Positions 49,201-59,752 of a stretch of 64,000 nucleotides of DNA are shown one piece after another; positions within the stretch are counted from its first letter, which is position 1; every line of letters starts with the position of its first letter. Both the position numbers and the translations under genes were made by a program. The notes under the pieces were generated by a model, which saw only the letters and a program-made list of their open reading frames with translations, was not told the origin of the DNA and searched no databases. The stretch comes from Erigeron canadensis (lineage: Eukaryota > Streptophyta > Magnoliopsida > Asterales > Asteraceae). The DNA lies in the NCBI RefSeq assembly GCF_010389155.1, contig NC_057761.1, positions 18,788,501 to 18,852,500 on the forward strand. Direction: 5' to 3'.

Positions 49201-49746
49201 TGAACATAAACATGTAATGTTCCCCATTGATTGTTTAAGATATCCATCCATTGATTATCTGACGGATTGAGATTTATGACAACTAAGCTGGAATGGTTAT
49301 CATTGTTCGAGGTTATCCTTGATCAAGAATCATGATAGTTCTAGCAAAGACAAGCATCACTCCCCTCCTTCACCCAATAATATAGTATCGTTCTGATGAT
49401 GCAGGATGTTAACAACCCTATTTTGAAGGAAATTATTTCGGGTGGCCCCTCCTCAATTATCGGGCTGACTCTTGTTTATTGTGTCGTCACTCCGCTTCTA
49501 GAGGAAACTGTTTACAGAGGGTTTCTGTTGACATCTCTTGCCTTAAAAATGGAATGGCAGAAAGCAGTTGTGATAAGTTCTGTTACTTTCAGTGCAACTC
49601 ACTTATCTATTGATAATTTTTTACAACTATGTGTTATTGGGACTGTCCTTGGATGCTCTTATTGTTGGACTGGCACATTGATCTCTCCTTTTGTTATTCA
49701 CTCACTGTATAATGCCTTTATCTTAGTTATCACCTTTATATCTTAA
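46263..49746 (+). CDS. CPBP (CAAX protease / bacteriocin-processing) family intramembrane protease, plastid-type
   Basis: Four phase-0 exons (46263-46556, 47752-47910, 48533-48748, 49405-49746) give 336 aa. I chose the ATG at 46263 over an upstream in-frame ATG at 46230 because it begins MAACSTSIVNM, a typical plastid-transit start after a T-rich leader. Residues 1-60 are Ser/Lys-rich with few acids; residues about 83-98 are Pro-rich. Hydrophobic segments fall in exons 2 and 3 and throughout exon 4. The family's three motifs are present: EETVYR (Glu 256/257, Arg 261), FSATH (Phe 285 region, His 289) and HSLYN (His 322, Asn 326). In this family these Glu/His residues form the metal-dependent active site in the membrane. 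The plant substrate is not known. EPRV blocks flank the gene on both sides. Confidence 0.87.
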
Positions 49747-52139
49747 TGTTACTATTATATGTTTTAGGCATATGTATTTTCCTCTTTTAAATTGTATGCT
49801 CACATACATGTTCCAACACGTAATTTCTTTAACATTATTTTTAGAACAGAAATTTTTTTTACATTTAACCAATGTTTTACAAGTCACATCCAATCTGTAT
49901 ATCGCTTTGACATGATTTATCACATACAGTAAGGAACATATCAAATGCACGTTCATGCGGTATGACATGATTTTTACATATTTTGATCAAATGCCATCCA
50001 CCAAGTACTGTTGCTAATGAAATAATTGGTTCACATTGCTTGACCTGATTATAAAGTCCATCCTTCTAAATCAACTTGTTACATCTTTAATCGTCCCTGA
50101 AAGTATTGTCATCTTGTCAGACTCACAGCCTTATGAACCCTTTGACCTGACATTATCAATCCCATTTTATGGTTACCAAATGTGATAAACTACAGAGACT
50201 ATTTATTGTGGAGCATTTGCAGGTAGCACACTATTACCAACCTATGTATCGCACACTTGTTTTAGCTCCACGATATCCCCTTTTCGTGCAAGCTCCTTTA
50301 CATGTGTCATGAGCGACTGATACTCGCTATAACGTGATTTCTAGATCAAGCAATCACAAGTTAAGCGTCACCTAAGTGATAACCAAGAACCATTGGGTAA
50401 TAGACCTATGGCCACCGGCCACTTCCCATGGGATCCTGGGTTTGAGTCTTGTTAAAGACAAACTTGAGATGATCAGTAGATTATTAAGCGGTTGAGATTC
50501 ACTTGGACATTAGTCTGGCTGGAGGATTAATGAGTATTAACTGATACATGAGATTAAGGGGTTCTCAGCCAATTACTTTTTTTATAAGGAATAACAAGTG
50601 TTTTTTTGTTTCCAAAAATAAAAAAGTATTTAAAGTTATACCAATTCTTTCCTTTGATCTCCAACCTCGTTGGCACGTTCATAAGCCTCGAGTCTCTTTG
50701 TGTTAATAATTTCAAGATTTGTCATTAGAATTACAATTTTCTTTCTCGCAAATTCAAAATCCGCTTTAAACCTTGCAACTTTTGCTTTACGTCCCCTTTG
50801 AGTCATCATTATTTTTTCAATGTTGTCTAACCGAATCTAAGAGCAAAAGAAGTTTAATTATATCAAAATCAGCACCACAAAAGAGAATAAGAAAAACCAA
50901 ACAGAAAATTCGATTACATTTATGGTATGTTGTATAGATCGTGATCTTTATCTCACCTTGCCCAATGTTTGCCCAAGTCCTAGTGAGTATGACGGTCGGG
51001 TTCTGGTGTATTATAATTATCTTTCGTCCCTTTCAATTTGATTACTTCTTTATATAATGTAATTACAAACCATAAGACCATTTAATATAATTGTAGTCTT
51101 TTATTTATAGTTAATCAATCAAGTAATGAAGTACAAAGTTTTATTGCCGTTTTAAAAAGAGTTACAAAATTTTATTTCTTTCCACGTATCATATGAGCAG
51201 GTATAAACCAAATATAAACTTGTTTGGATGCTTTCTAGTGTTCGGGCAGCAAAAATATATATAGTATTTCGGCTTCTAATGAATTAATATTTAGAGATAT
51301 TAGGTGTTTAGTCTTTTATTGATTTATTGTAATCATTCGTGATTTATGTAGGTTATTGGGAATACATAGCAAGTTTGGTAAACTATTATTATTGTGGTTT
51401 GTGAAACACAAATGTAAGAAAACTTATTTTAGATAATTAAACCCCCATTTTATATTGCTTAAATATCTCATGCATATATTGGGTGTGAGATATATGTAGG
51501 AAGTTGATTGCGGTATTGTTTATGCATGTTTGTGTAGAAATGATATGTTTATTATATGATTCGCTTATGTAGTTGTTGTTTGAGTTGTGATTGTTTTGTA
51601 TAGACTTGTTGACATAGAACACTAGACATGATTTAAGTTGTCATGTCACATGCACGTTAAGGGCCCTAGTGTTGATGAGTAGATTTGGTTGCAACCTATT
51701 TGTGTAGATACGTCTTGAGGATTGTGTTAAAAGAGTTAACCTTAACCCACAGTCAGCCTATTTAGGCTAGTTGTGCTGCGTTGATCACTCGGGGGCACTG
51801 CACAAATTTCCCGTTTGACCCAATTAACGTTAATAGAGTAATTCCGGTGAAGTTATTGACCAGTGTAGTAACGGGTTATTCATGGATTTGGTTATGTCTA
51901 TCCATAACGACAATGATGGATCCCGTAAGGTCTACCCATCTAGAAAGGTGTGAGGTTTCCTATTTAGTCATGTGGCCGCCTCACACAACTTATTTGTGTA
52001 GTTTTATTTGGCATAACCTTGAATTATCTTTTATAATAACATCACAATTACAAGATCACAATTATATTTATATTTTAAGTCTTAATTATCATTCATAATA
52101 ATATCATATTATTAGTACAACTATTATATGGAGAATAAT
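49747..52139. other. spacer between CPBP gene and EPRV block B
   Basis: It contains a possible SINE at about 50370-50590 (B-box-like GGGTTTGAGTC and a terminal T-run) and a possible exon pair on the minus strand (about 51000-50950 and 50839-50635; see separate entry). The rest is AT-rich with no supportable gene. The final 500 bp may be an LTR remnant joined to the viral primer-site sequence, but no ends were found. Confidence 0.4.
50632..51000 (-). pseudogene. two possible exons of an unrecognised coiled-coil protein
   Basis: Minus-strand 50839 to about 50635 is open for 68 codons after a good acceptor (CTTTTGCTCTTAG) and ends in TAA. It is rich in Lys/Arg/Glu/Ala and looks helical (ARKKIVILMTNLEIINTKRL). 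An upstream segment ending near 50957 in CAAG|GTGAGA joins it in phase 0 and reads RPSYSLGLGQTLGK. No start or further exons are seen, so it is probably a fragment of a gene or transposon ORF. Confidence 0.35.
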
Positions 52140-52152
52140 TGTGCAGTTCCAA

Positions 52153-52164
52153 TGGTATCAGAGC
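52153..52164 (+). other. tRNA-Met(i) primer-binding site remnant
   Basis: TGGTATCAGAGC, complementary to the 3' end of initiator tRNA-Met, is fused within about 20 bp to the start of TAV. In the viral genome these elements are far apart, so it marks a recombination junction. Confidence 0.75.
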
Positions 52165-52182
52165 CATTTTGTTTAAGGCCTA

Positions 52183-53378
52183 TCACCTAAAAGAAAAAAT
52201 TCTTTTGATCGAATTAAAAGCTATTTAAGAAAAAATAGCTCTTTATGACGAAAGTCTAACAACTGTTAATTCAGAACAGGAATCCGCAAGGATAAAATCT
52301 GAGTCTATTCCCTCTCAAACGGTAAAGGGTAAAGAAAAATTAAATCCGTTGACTCTTGTTGCTTTGGAAAAAAGCAAAAAGAAAGTTAATGAAGAACTAC
52401 AATCTTCATCTAGTCCAGCAACAAACGGCTCTGGTAAAGACACATTAAATCCGTTGATGGCTTACAGTTTCCCCAAAACTGAAATGGTCTCTCTCAGACC
52501 ATGTTACGCTCAAGTCATACATGAGCCCATAAACACAAACTCCAAATATTTTGTCATTTTCGAAGGCGAAAATAGAGGAATTTACGAAGATTAGGGAATT
52601 GTCTCCAAATATGTTACTGGAAACCCATTTCCATACAAAAAATATAAAACACTGTTACAAGTACAACAAGAAGCTTCTCATTATTCAGCACAAGTTGGAA
52701 AGAAAGAAATACCTTTAAAGGTAACCTTTTTTACTGAGCCATTGAAGAGCAAGAAAAAAGAAAGAATCATCGAATTCAAGCAACCTTTATCAAAACCAAC
52801 AGTTATTGAAGAAAAAGAAGAAAGAGATTTAATTTCTCTAGACGAATTTAGAATGATGTGGTCCAAAGCCAGATCGCTAAGTTAAAAAGACTTTAAGGTT
52901 GAACATATCTACTCAGAAGATAAAGCTACAAAAAGTTTAATTATCTTTTGTCCAGGTGCCAGCCCAGAGCTTGTTTATCTAGCATTTTCAGCTGGATTAA
53001 TAAAGTTCATATATCCTTCTCCTAACTTGCTAGAAATTAGCTTACTAACAGAAGGAATGAAGAATCCTTCCAGAGTTACCATCACCTAGAAATTGGCATC
53101 GCCCAAGCAAGAAAAGTTGATCCTTCCAAAGTAATGGATGAAGACTACAATGACCCAGAAAACTAGGTTGATATTAGAGCTAGAGGATTTATAAAAATCC
53201 TAAATAATCTACAAGGATTAAAAGCAGGTAGGTTTAACAAAGTGAATTATTGCAGTAACCATTGCATTATCACTAGTTATTGTAGAACCCCACTACCAAT
53301 GCACGAAAAAGAAGCTTTAGAGAAAATGGAGCAACAAATTGCCTTCAATATAATTGAAGCAAGTCCAATCACTAAATA
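52183..53378 (+). pseudogene. EPRV ORF VI (TAV), copy B
   Basis: It starts without its first codons, directly after primer-site sequence. The main frames include 52349-52594; in-frame stops occur near 52225, 52592 and 52883, and a deletion near 53055 removes the segment just after NLLEI. The C-terminus ends at 53378. The same landmarks as in the block A copy are present (NPLMA, YFVIFEGENRGIYE, SAGLIKFIYPSPNLLEI). It is decayed. Confidence 0.8.
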
Positions 53379-53519
53379 AAAACTTTGCAAAAAGTTAAAG
53401 ACCATAATCAAAGGTCATAACTGCGATTACTGCAAAGAATCTTCAACAGAAGAAAATAATTCAAGTGGTCCCTCCACTAGCAAAGAATCTCTTTATACGA
53501 ACGAAGAAAGATAAACCCT

Positions 53520-53700
53520 GCACATGTAGCTGTCGATCAAGAAACGTCATGGATGACGAAAGAAGAAAAATAAACTTAACACATGCGGTTGTCGAGCAAA
53601 AAACGTCAGGTATGACGACTTTTTATTTGTCTTGTAATAAACCACTTCCATTATATAAGGAAGATGGATCATTTAATTTAGGACATCTTATCCCATAGAT
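53520..53700 (+). promoter_or_regulatory. 35S-like pararetroviral promoter (copy B)
   Basis: Paired CGTCA/TGACG motifs at 53604-53617 (as-1 like) stand about 35 bp before TATATAAGGAAG (53652-53663). The R-region that should follow is deleted after CTTATCCCATAG (about 53699), where the sequence jumps to the end of the leader ORF; the polyA hairpin is absent in this copy. Confidence 0.7.
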
Positions 53701-53774
53701 GATTGTTTACGTCAAATTAAAGAAAGACATTATTGCCAATAAAAACTAGAGATTTGTAAGACTTCAATTTAATT

Positions 53775-54086
53775 ATGGTCTTATACTTAAAATTGCTCAA
53801 AGAGGAAATACATCGAGTTAATCAAGAGATTATCCGAAAGAAAAATATGATTCGAATGCTATATGATTCTATTCATAAACAACCAATTGGCAGACATGTA
53901 GATATATGTCAAATAACTAATTTAAAACTCCATGTAGTTTTATTAAATGAAGAAATGAGACGCTTGTCTCTACAAATATTTCAAGTTTCTCTTTATAATT
54001 TAATCAATTATAATGAGTCCATACCATATCTTTTAATTAAGACCATTCCGCACTTCCAGTGGTATCAGAGCCATTTTGTTTTTTAA
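53775..54086 (+). CDS. EPRV leader ORF (ORF VII-like position), 103 aa
   Basis: An open frame rich in Leu/Ile/Lys runs to just past the primer-binding site; its last codons are formed by that site. Position just before ORF I corresponds to ORF VII of caulimoviruses, but I cannot confirm homology. A decayed copy can be traced at 40120-39900 on the minus strand. It may be a leader reading frame without a protein role. Confidence 0.45.
   Translation: MVLYLKLLKEEIHRVNQEIIRKKNMIRMLYDSIHKQPIGRHVDICQITNLKLHVVLLNEEMRRLSLQIFQVSLYNLINYNESIPYLLIKTIPHFQWYQSHFVF
54060..54071 (+). other. tRNA-Met(i) primer-binding site, copy B
   Basis: TGGTATCAGAGC matches the complement of the initiator tRNA-Met 3' end and lies 28 bp before the movement-protein ATG, as expected for the minus-strand primer site of a caulimovirid. 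Confidence 0.85.
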
Positions 54087-54098
54087 AATAAGGGGGAG

Positions 54099-54998
54099 AT
54101 GGAGAATAAATCCATTTTAATAAACGATTCTAAAGAATCTAAAGAAAACATGACTGAAAATTTAAATTTCAATGAAAATGAAAAAGGTTTTGTATCAGAT
54201 TACATGATTAATTCTGATCAACTTACAAAAATTAATAAGCTTAAATTCAAGCTTGATTGAAGACAGGTTTTTAATCAGTCTGGATATTTACAGAGTTTAG
54301 TTTCAAAAGCTTTTACTCGAAAAAATAAAATCTTTTACTGTTTTAATACTGAAGAAATTTTAGTAGATATAAAAGATACTTCCGTAGAAGTTTATTTGCC
54401 ACTTTTAAACAAAGGTGAAATAGCAAAAAGACTATTAAGTGTTAGACCAGATTTAAGAAAGTCTCTTAATATGGTTCATATAAGAGCTGTAAAAATTCTC
54501 CTAAAAGCAAAATTTAGAGATGGAATTAACTTTCCAATAAAAATGACACTCGTTGACAATAGAATTGTTAACAGACAAAATGCTCTATTAGGCGTTGTAC
54601 AAGAAGATTTAGCATATGGTAAATTCATGTTTACTGTTTATCCTAAATTCGCATTACATAGAGAGTCTAGAGATTTTGATAAGTCTTTAAGCTTTATACA
54701 CCAATGTGAAAGAACTGACCTTATGGAACCAGGTAATAAAGTATTTACGGTTAATTATCTAATCGCATATGCTATTAGAAATAGTACTCATTCAATAGAG
54801 TATAAAGAAAAAGAGAATATCACAATGGAAGATATATTCTCAGAAATTGGAACTGTAGAAGGCAGTAAATTTACTGAACCATCACAGTTACAAGAAAATT
54901 GGGCAATGAATATTGCACGAAATAAAAAGGTTTTACACCAAAGGCCTAGATATAGTCTTTCTAATTCGTTAAGATTAAGTGAACCTAGTTCAACATAA
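54099..54998 (+). pseudogene. EPRV ORF I, movement protein (copy B)
   Basis: A 300-codon frame is broken by a single in-frame TGA at 54258-54260 (codon 54); the corresponding codon in copy C (63252 on) is TCA. The core KILLKAKFRDGINFPI...LVDNRIVNRQNALLG...FMFTVYPKFAL-type region resembles the 30K movement-protein superfamily of caulimoviruses. That superfamily acts at plasmodesmata to move virus between cells. Apart from the stop, this copy is largely undamaged. Confidence 0.75.
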
Positions 54999-55080
54999 AT
55001 TTCTTCTCATTTAAAGAGATCAATGTCTGAAAGAATAGATAAATATGGAGAAATCCTCAAAGAGGTAGTAGGAATTTAAA

Positions 55081-55311
55081 ATGTCCTTACAACCAATTAT
55101 TGAAGTCTTGTCTATGATAGACGAAGAAATTAATCAAGAAGAAGCTAGGATATTAATTTATCTTACTAGAATAGACCAGCTTAAAATCAATTTTATGCTG
55201 AATACAAAAAATAAGGCTTTTGCCATAAACAATCTTAGAACAAGAATCTCATCTTCTAAAGAAAAAATTATTGATTTAAAAACAAGAAGAACTGTTATTT
55301 TTACAATATGA
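55081..55311 (+). CDS. EPRV small helical ORF between ORF I and ORF III, 76 aa
   Basis: An open frame of 76 codons with high Ile/Glu/Lys content and likely coiled-coil helices. It occupies the position of ORF II (aphid transmission factor) but is about half the usual length and lacks recognisable similarity. Its stop overlaps the next start as ATGA (55308-55311), the coupling typical of caulimoviral polycistronic RNA. An 18-codon frame (55023-55079) precedes it. Confidence 0.5.
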   Translation: MSLQPIIEVLSMIDEEINQEEARILIYLTRIDQLKINFMLNTKNKAFAINNLRTRISSSKEKIIDLKTRRTVIFTI

Positions 55312-55622
55312 GTTCTCTAGCCAAAATCGAAGAATTAATCAAAGGATTAATTAAAAAAGTAGATAATTTATCTACAAATAAAAATTTAGAAGCAATTGCT
55401 GCTAAAATCATCAAAGATTTATCAGAAAGAATTGATAAAGTTGAAAAAACAAAAATTCTAGTTGAAACTCACAAACTAGAAGAAACACAAAAACTAGATA
55501 TTGTAAAAGAATCTAGTCAAAATAGTTTTTCTAAAAGAAGATGTCAAAAATATACATTTCCTAACTTTAATGTTGAAAATTCTTCATTAGGAGACTCTAC
55601 GAATCCTAATGCATTAACATGA
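55308..55622 (+). CDS. EPRV ORF III-like virion-associated protein, 104 aa
   Basis: The start ATG overlaps the upstream stop. The N-terminal half is a strong heptad-type helix (IEELIKGLIKKVDNL), and the C-terminal part is Ser/Asn-rich with a basic SKRRCQK patch. Coiled-coil N-terminus, basic tail and gene position fit the virion-associated protein of caulimoviruses. It is open and full-looking, though slightly shorter than the usual roughly 130 aa. Confidence 0.6.
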   Translation: MSSLAKIEELIKGLIKKVDNLSTNKNLEAIAAKIIKDLSERIDKVEKTKILVETHKLEETQKLDIVKESSQNSFSKRRCQKYTFPNFNVENSSLGDSTNPNALT

Positions 55623-55723
55623 CCTTTTGGGTCAACTTCTAAAAAGTAAGGATATCATTAAAAGATAACCAACAATAATGAGTTCTATTACTAAAAAGTT
55701 AGAACAAATCCTTATTAAATGAA
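55623..55723 (+). pseudogene. remnant of EPRV ORF IV (coat protein), almost wholly deleted
   Basis: Only about 100 bp separate ORF III from ORF V, where a coat-protein gene of roughly 1.4 kb is expected. The last piece is a 14-codon frame (55679-55723) whose TGA overlaps the ORF V start as ATGA at 55720-55723, which looks like the true end of ORF IV. No zinc-knuckle sequence remains. Confidence 0.6.
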
Positions 55724-56362
55724 CACTACATTTAAATGGGAGGATGATAAAGAAATTCATTCTTATGGAAATCTCCAAAAAGAATTAGTTTATTCAAATA
55801 TAACTAATCCAAATTCCATTTATGTTAAAGGAAAAATCTTTTTAAAGGGATATAAAACAATTACATTACATTGTTATGTACATACATGAGCGAGTCTCTG
55901 TTTGGCAAGCAAACATGTTATTCCAGAAAATCTATGGGAAAATACTCCTAAAGAGATTAAAGTAACAATTGCAAACCAAGAATCCATTAAACTAGACAAA
56001 GTTTGTAGAAATTTAGATGTCTATTTATCAGGAGAACCATTTCCTATTCCTACAATTTATCAACAGGATTCTGATATGGATTTACTCTTAGGAAACAATT
56101 TTGTGTCAACTATATGATCCATTTACCCAATGGCTTGATAGAATATCTTTTCATCTTAATCAAGAAATGATTTTAATAAAGAAGATAACAAAGGCTTTCC
56201 AAGTTGGAAAACCATATTTTCTTGAATCCATGAAAAAGAATACAAAAATCAAACAAATTCCCAGAACTAATATAGCTCAGGAAATTATAAAATCTGAAGA
56301 AAAATGTTTCTTATTAGACATACAAAGATATCATATGATAGAAAATTTACTTGAAAAAGTAT
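55720..56362 (+). pseudogene. EPRV ORF V, 5' part (protease), copy B
   Basis: It starts at the ATGA junction. The protease motif that reads DAGAS in block A is destroyed here: the catalytic Asp codon has become His and the next codons contain a stop (about 55881-55890). A frameshift near 56100 follows. The sequence is then interrupted at 56362 by an LTR insertion and resumes at 59753. Confidence 0.8.
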
Positions 56363-56606
56363 TGTTCTGCCTGGAAAATTTCAGGTACCAATAACTTGAA
56401 AACCAAGATCTTGACATCTCATGATCTTGACACAGCGGAACATCAGGAAGATTACTAACGTATTGTTACATATGTTATTATTCTTTTCTCTTGAGTTATA
56501 CATATAGGGTTGATATTATTCAATATCTCACGTAGAGAAATACCTCTAACGGTTTGAAATCAAGAATACACGTGAAGAATCTCTTCAACATGCAAAGAAG
56601 ACTTAG

Positions 56607-59058
56607 TGTGACAACCGTCATCTGAGCGTACTTCCCGAAACACTTTCCGGTCACTTTAGTTCATTGGTTTATGTACGTCATTAGCCTTTAAGATTTTATA
56701 ATGGAATAAGTGAATTTATGTTTGATTTGGGTTTTATGAGCACCTAGACTTTAGAAAAATTGTACGTGGACTCGAGAACAGGAGGAATACTAGTTGTCTT
56801 GTGGAAATGCCAAATTAAACAAAATACTTTAAATTTAGTTAAATAAAGATTAAATAAACAAAAATAGACATGTTTATATTCGTTAGGAAGCTATTAAAAA
56901 GTTACGTTTAAATATAACGACAAAATAAATTTACGAGTCATGAGTCTTCTTGATTGTCGAGTCAAACGAGACTTTTAAAGGGTCAAATGTTGGTCAAAAT
57001 CGGTCAAGGGGTGGAAGGGTGAACAAAACCCTAACCTAACTCCCCTCCCCCTCATTTCTCTCAAAAACCTCCACACCTCTCCCTCTTCTCTTTTTCTCTC
57101 TTGACCGTCTCCTCCCCCTCTTTACTCTCTCTCTTTTGGCAGCCACGAACCACAAACCACACGAACCACCATCATGAATCACACGAAACACCACCACGAA
57201 TCACACGAACCACCACCACGAACCACCACGAATCACCACGAACTACCACCCAATCTCATAAATTTTCATCATCTTCACTTCAAGACTTGGTAAGGATTAA
57301 ATGGGTCTAGTCTAAATCCGTTTTGCTTGTTATACATACATATATACACACAAATTGGTTTGAATATATATATCTATACCCGAAAATCTTTAGAAACCGA
57401 AAATAAAGTGAGTTTGAACATAAATCGACCTAATCTAGATTGGATTTGTGTGATAATTGAAGTTATGGTCTTGAAATCGTGTGCTTTTCTTCCTGACCGA
57501 GATCTGGCCATATTCATGACCTAGGGTTTTGGTCAAATCTGGTCAAACTCGTTGTTCATCTTCTTCCTAATTTAGAGCCGATTTAGGGTTGCTTGTTTTG
57601 GCCAAACTCGGTGAAAGCGTTTCAGTTAACTCTGTTCTTTTGACTTTCACGCCGGTCAACGTCGGTCAACGCAGTCAACCCTTGGTCAAACCGGCCGTTT
57701 TGGCTCAAAAAGGGAATTAGGGTTTGGGTATTACTTTGGTGTATTTTAGACAAAATGTAAAGTTTTAAATAATTTCCATAAATAATTAAATATATATATA
57801 TATATATATAAAGACTAAATTAATTAGTTATATATATATACTAAGAATTAATTTAATATGTACAAATTATATATATATATTTAAGGATTAAAACTTAATG
57901 TGGGCATATGATTAAATATATATATTAAAAAGACTTGTAAGACTATATAAACTATACATTCATATAACAATAGTTAATGATTTATCGGATCTCATATACT
58001 TATTAATGACTATATATAAATGCAAAGAATAAAAGACGTTGTAAAGACGATGTACAAATTATATGACCTTTCCGACTTAATATATTTTATAATGACGCTG
58101 TTACGAAGACTTGAAGATATATAAACAGTGAAATGTGACATCATTTAACGAACTAATTATTTGGACAAGACATAATGGCATTTCCTAAGACATTAGTATA
58201 GGACATACACGAGTACAATTAAATCCAAGTTCTTATTGGGTGACTTGTGGACAATGTAGGACTTTTGGACAGATAGTGAGCTTGTTTCAATGTTTCTGAC
58301 AGTTCGTGTTCCTTTTCGTTGATATAGGATATTTATACTTGTATTGCTTTTAGGTGAGTTTCGTAGCCCTCTTTTTACAAGTTTTGGGGTGGAAAGTATA
58401 CTTATTTTCAAACAGTTTGTCGGTTTCTGTTTTATATTCAATATTGAGCCTGTGCGTATAGAGTTATTTGTGCCATTTGACGTGCTTTGATCTTGTTGTA
58501 ATGTGTGTGATTATGTGTTTGTTTGTCGTGCTTTGGACGTACTTATTATATGAGTTGAGACTTGAGACTTTGGACTAAGGCAGGTACCAAAGGCCAGACT
58601 TTGAGACATTGAGACTTTTGGACTTATTATGGCGTAACTCTGCTCGTTATATATTGAACTATTACTGGTTTAGACTTAAAACAATAGACAAAAAACTTAT
58701 TTCTTTGACTAGACTTTTGACTAAAACCTACGAACTCACCAACCTTTGTGTTGACACGTTTTAGTATACTTTTCAGGTGCTCAGGCTAATCAGGGATAAG
58801 GATTGCTATGCTAGATTAGACTTCGGAGATTAGTGCTCCCTATTTATTGTCAGACTTTAAGGCTACATGCCTTGGATTATTTCTTTATGGACTTGGTTGT
58901 AATAAGCTATTTTAGCATTTAGCACTGTTATGACTTTGAACTCATGTTTTGGGAATATATTTATTATATTCTATTTCATTTAACAGTATCTATGTAATTC
59001 CATGTCATGCTGTACTTTTCATGACACCTCATGTTTCCGCCAACGGTGGGGTGTTACA
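56607..59058 (+). mobile_element. solo LTR (2452 bp, gypsy/chromovirus-like) nested in the first LTR
   Basis: It starts TGTGACAACC and ends GGGGTGTTACA, with a perfect 5-bp duplication CTTAG (56602-56606, 59059-59063). Its ends and a subterminal AACTCACCAAC...TTTCAGGT segment match the LTR inserted in the LINE at 21746-24268, so the two belong to one broad family. It contains an ACGAACCACCA-type minisatellite (57143-57245) and (TA)n tracts. No coding sequence. Confidence 0.85.
57143..57245 (+). repeat. CACGAACCACCA-type minisatellite
   Basis: About nine variants of ACGAAYCACCACC occur in tandem within the nested LTR. A short Pro/His/Thr ORF over it is a by-product of the repeat. Confidence 0.7.
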
Positions 59059-59752
59059 CTTAGTCCCCAACATAATCGGACTTCAAGTTGAATTCAGCAT
59101 GAGGCAATATACACTAACGGTCACTTGACCAGTCAAGATCTTCACCAACGTTCAAGAACTGAAGACGTGGAAGATCCCTACAATATCGGATAGTTAGTTT
59201 ATCTCAAACGTTATAAATAGAAGAGGCTTGATCGATCCTAGGCACTTACTTTTCACCTGCTATCACTCACTTGTATTCACACACATTGCATTTTACTCTT
59301 TCCGCTACTCACACACTTAGAAAGATCGATCAACCTGCTTTCACCAATTGTATTCATTTCAACGATAATTAAAAAAAGAACAAGGCAGGAATGATTGTTT
59401 CCTCCCGGGGTTTTTATGTCGGCGATCTTCTAATGATTAAGGGCTTTTCCTCGTCATCAAATATCGGTGTTCTTGCTCTTTACTCTTTACTTTACGCATT
59501 ATTTATTTGATTCTTGCTCAATATCTTGTTTATCTTAACATATCTTGCATTATTTACATTAGTTTGCGATTACATTGACCTTCTTTATTGTTTAGTCGAC
59601 AAAATCTGTTTTCAAAAGTCTTTTTATCAACGCATCTTTGTAACTCAACATATTTTACAAGCACACAGCCTCACGAACGAGAGTTTAGTTACTTAATTGA
59701 TCTAAGTCTTCGACGTAGATTATCTTAGGTGATTTTTGACTAAAACAAGTAT

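Larger units (their letters stand above)
56363..59747 (+). mobile_element. solo LTR in ORF V (928 bp plus a nested 2.45-kb LTR)
   Basis: It begins TGTTCTGCCTGG and ends GACTAAAACA, with a perfect 5-bp duplication AGTAT (56358-56362, 59748-59752) that lines up with uninterrupted ORF V sequence in block A. Excluding the nested insertion it is about 928 bp. TATAAATAG near 59211-59219 looks like its promoter. No internal retrotransposon genes are present. Confidence 0.85.

Noticed and set aside
57101..57310. 69-codon His/Thr-rich ORF
   Set aside because: Product of the CACGAACCACCA minisatellite in the nested LTR.
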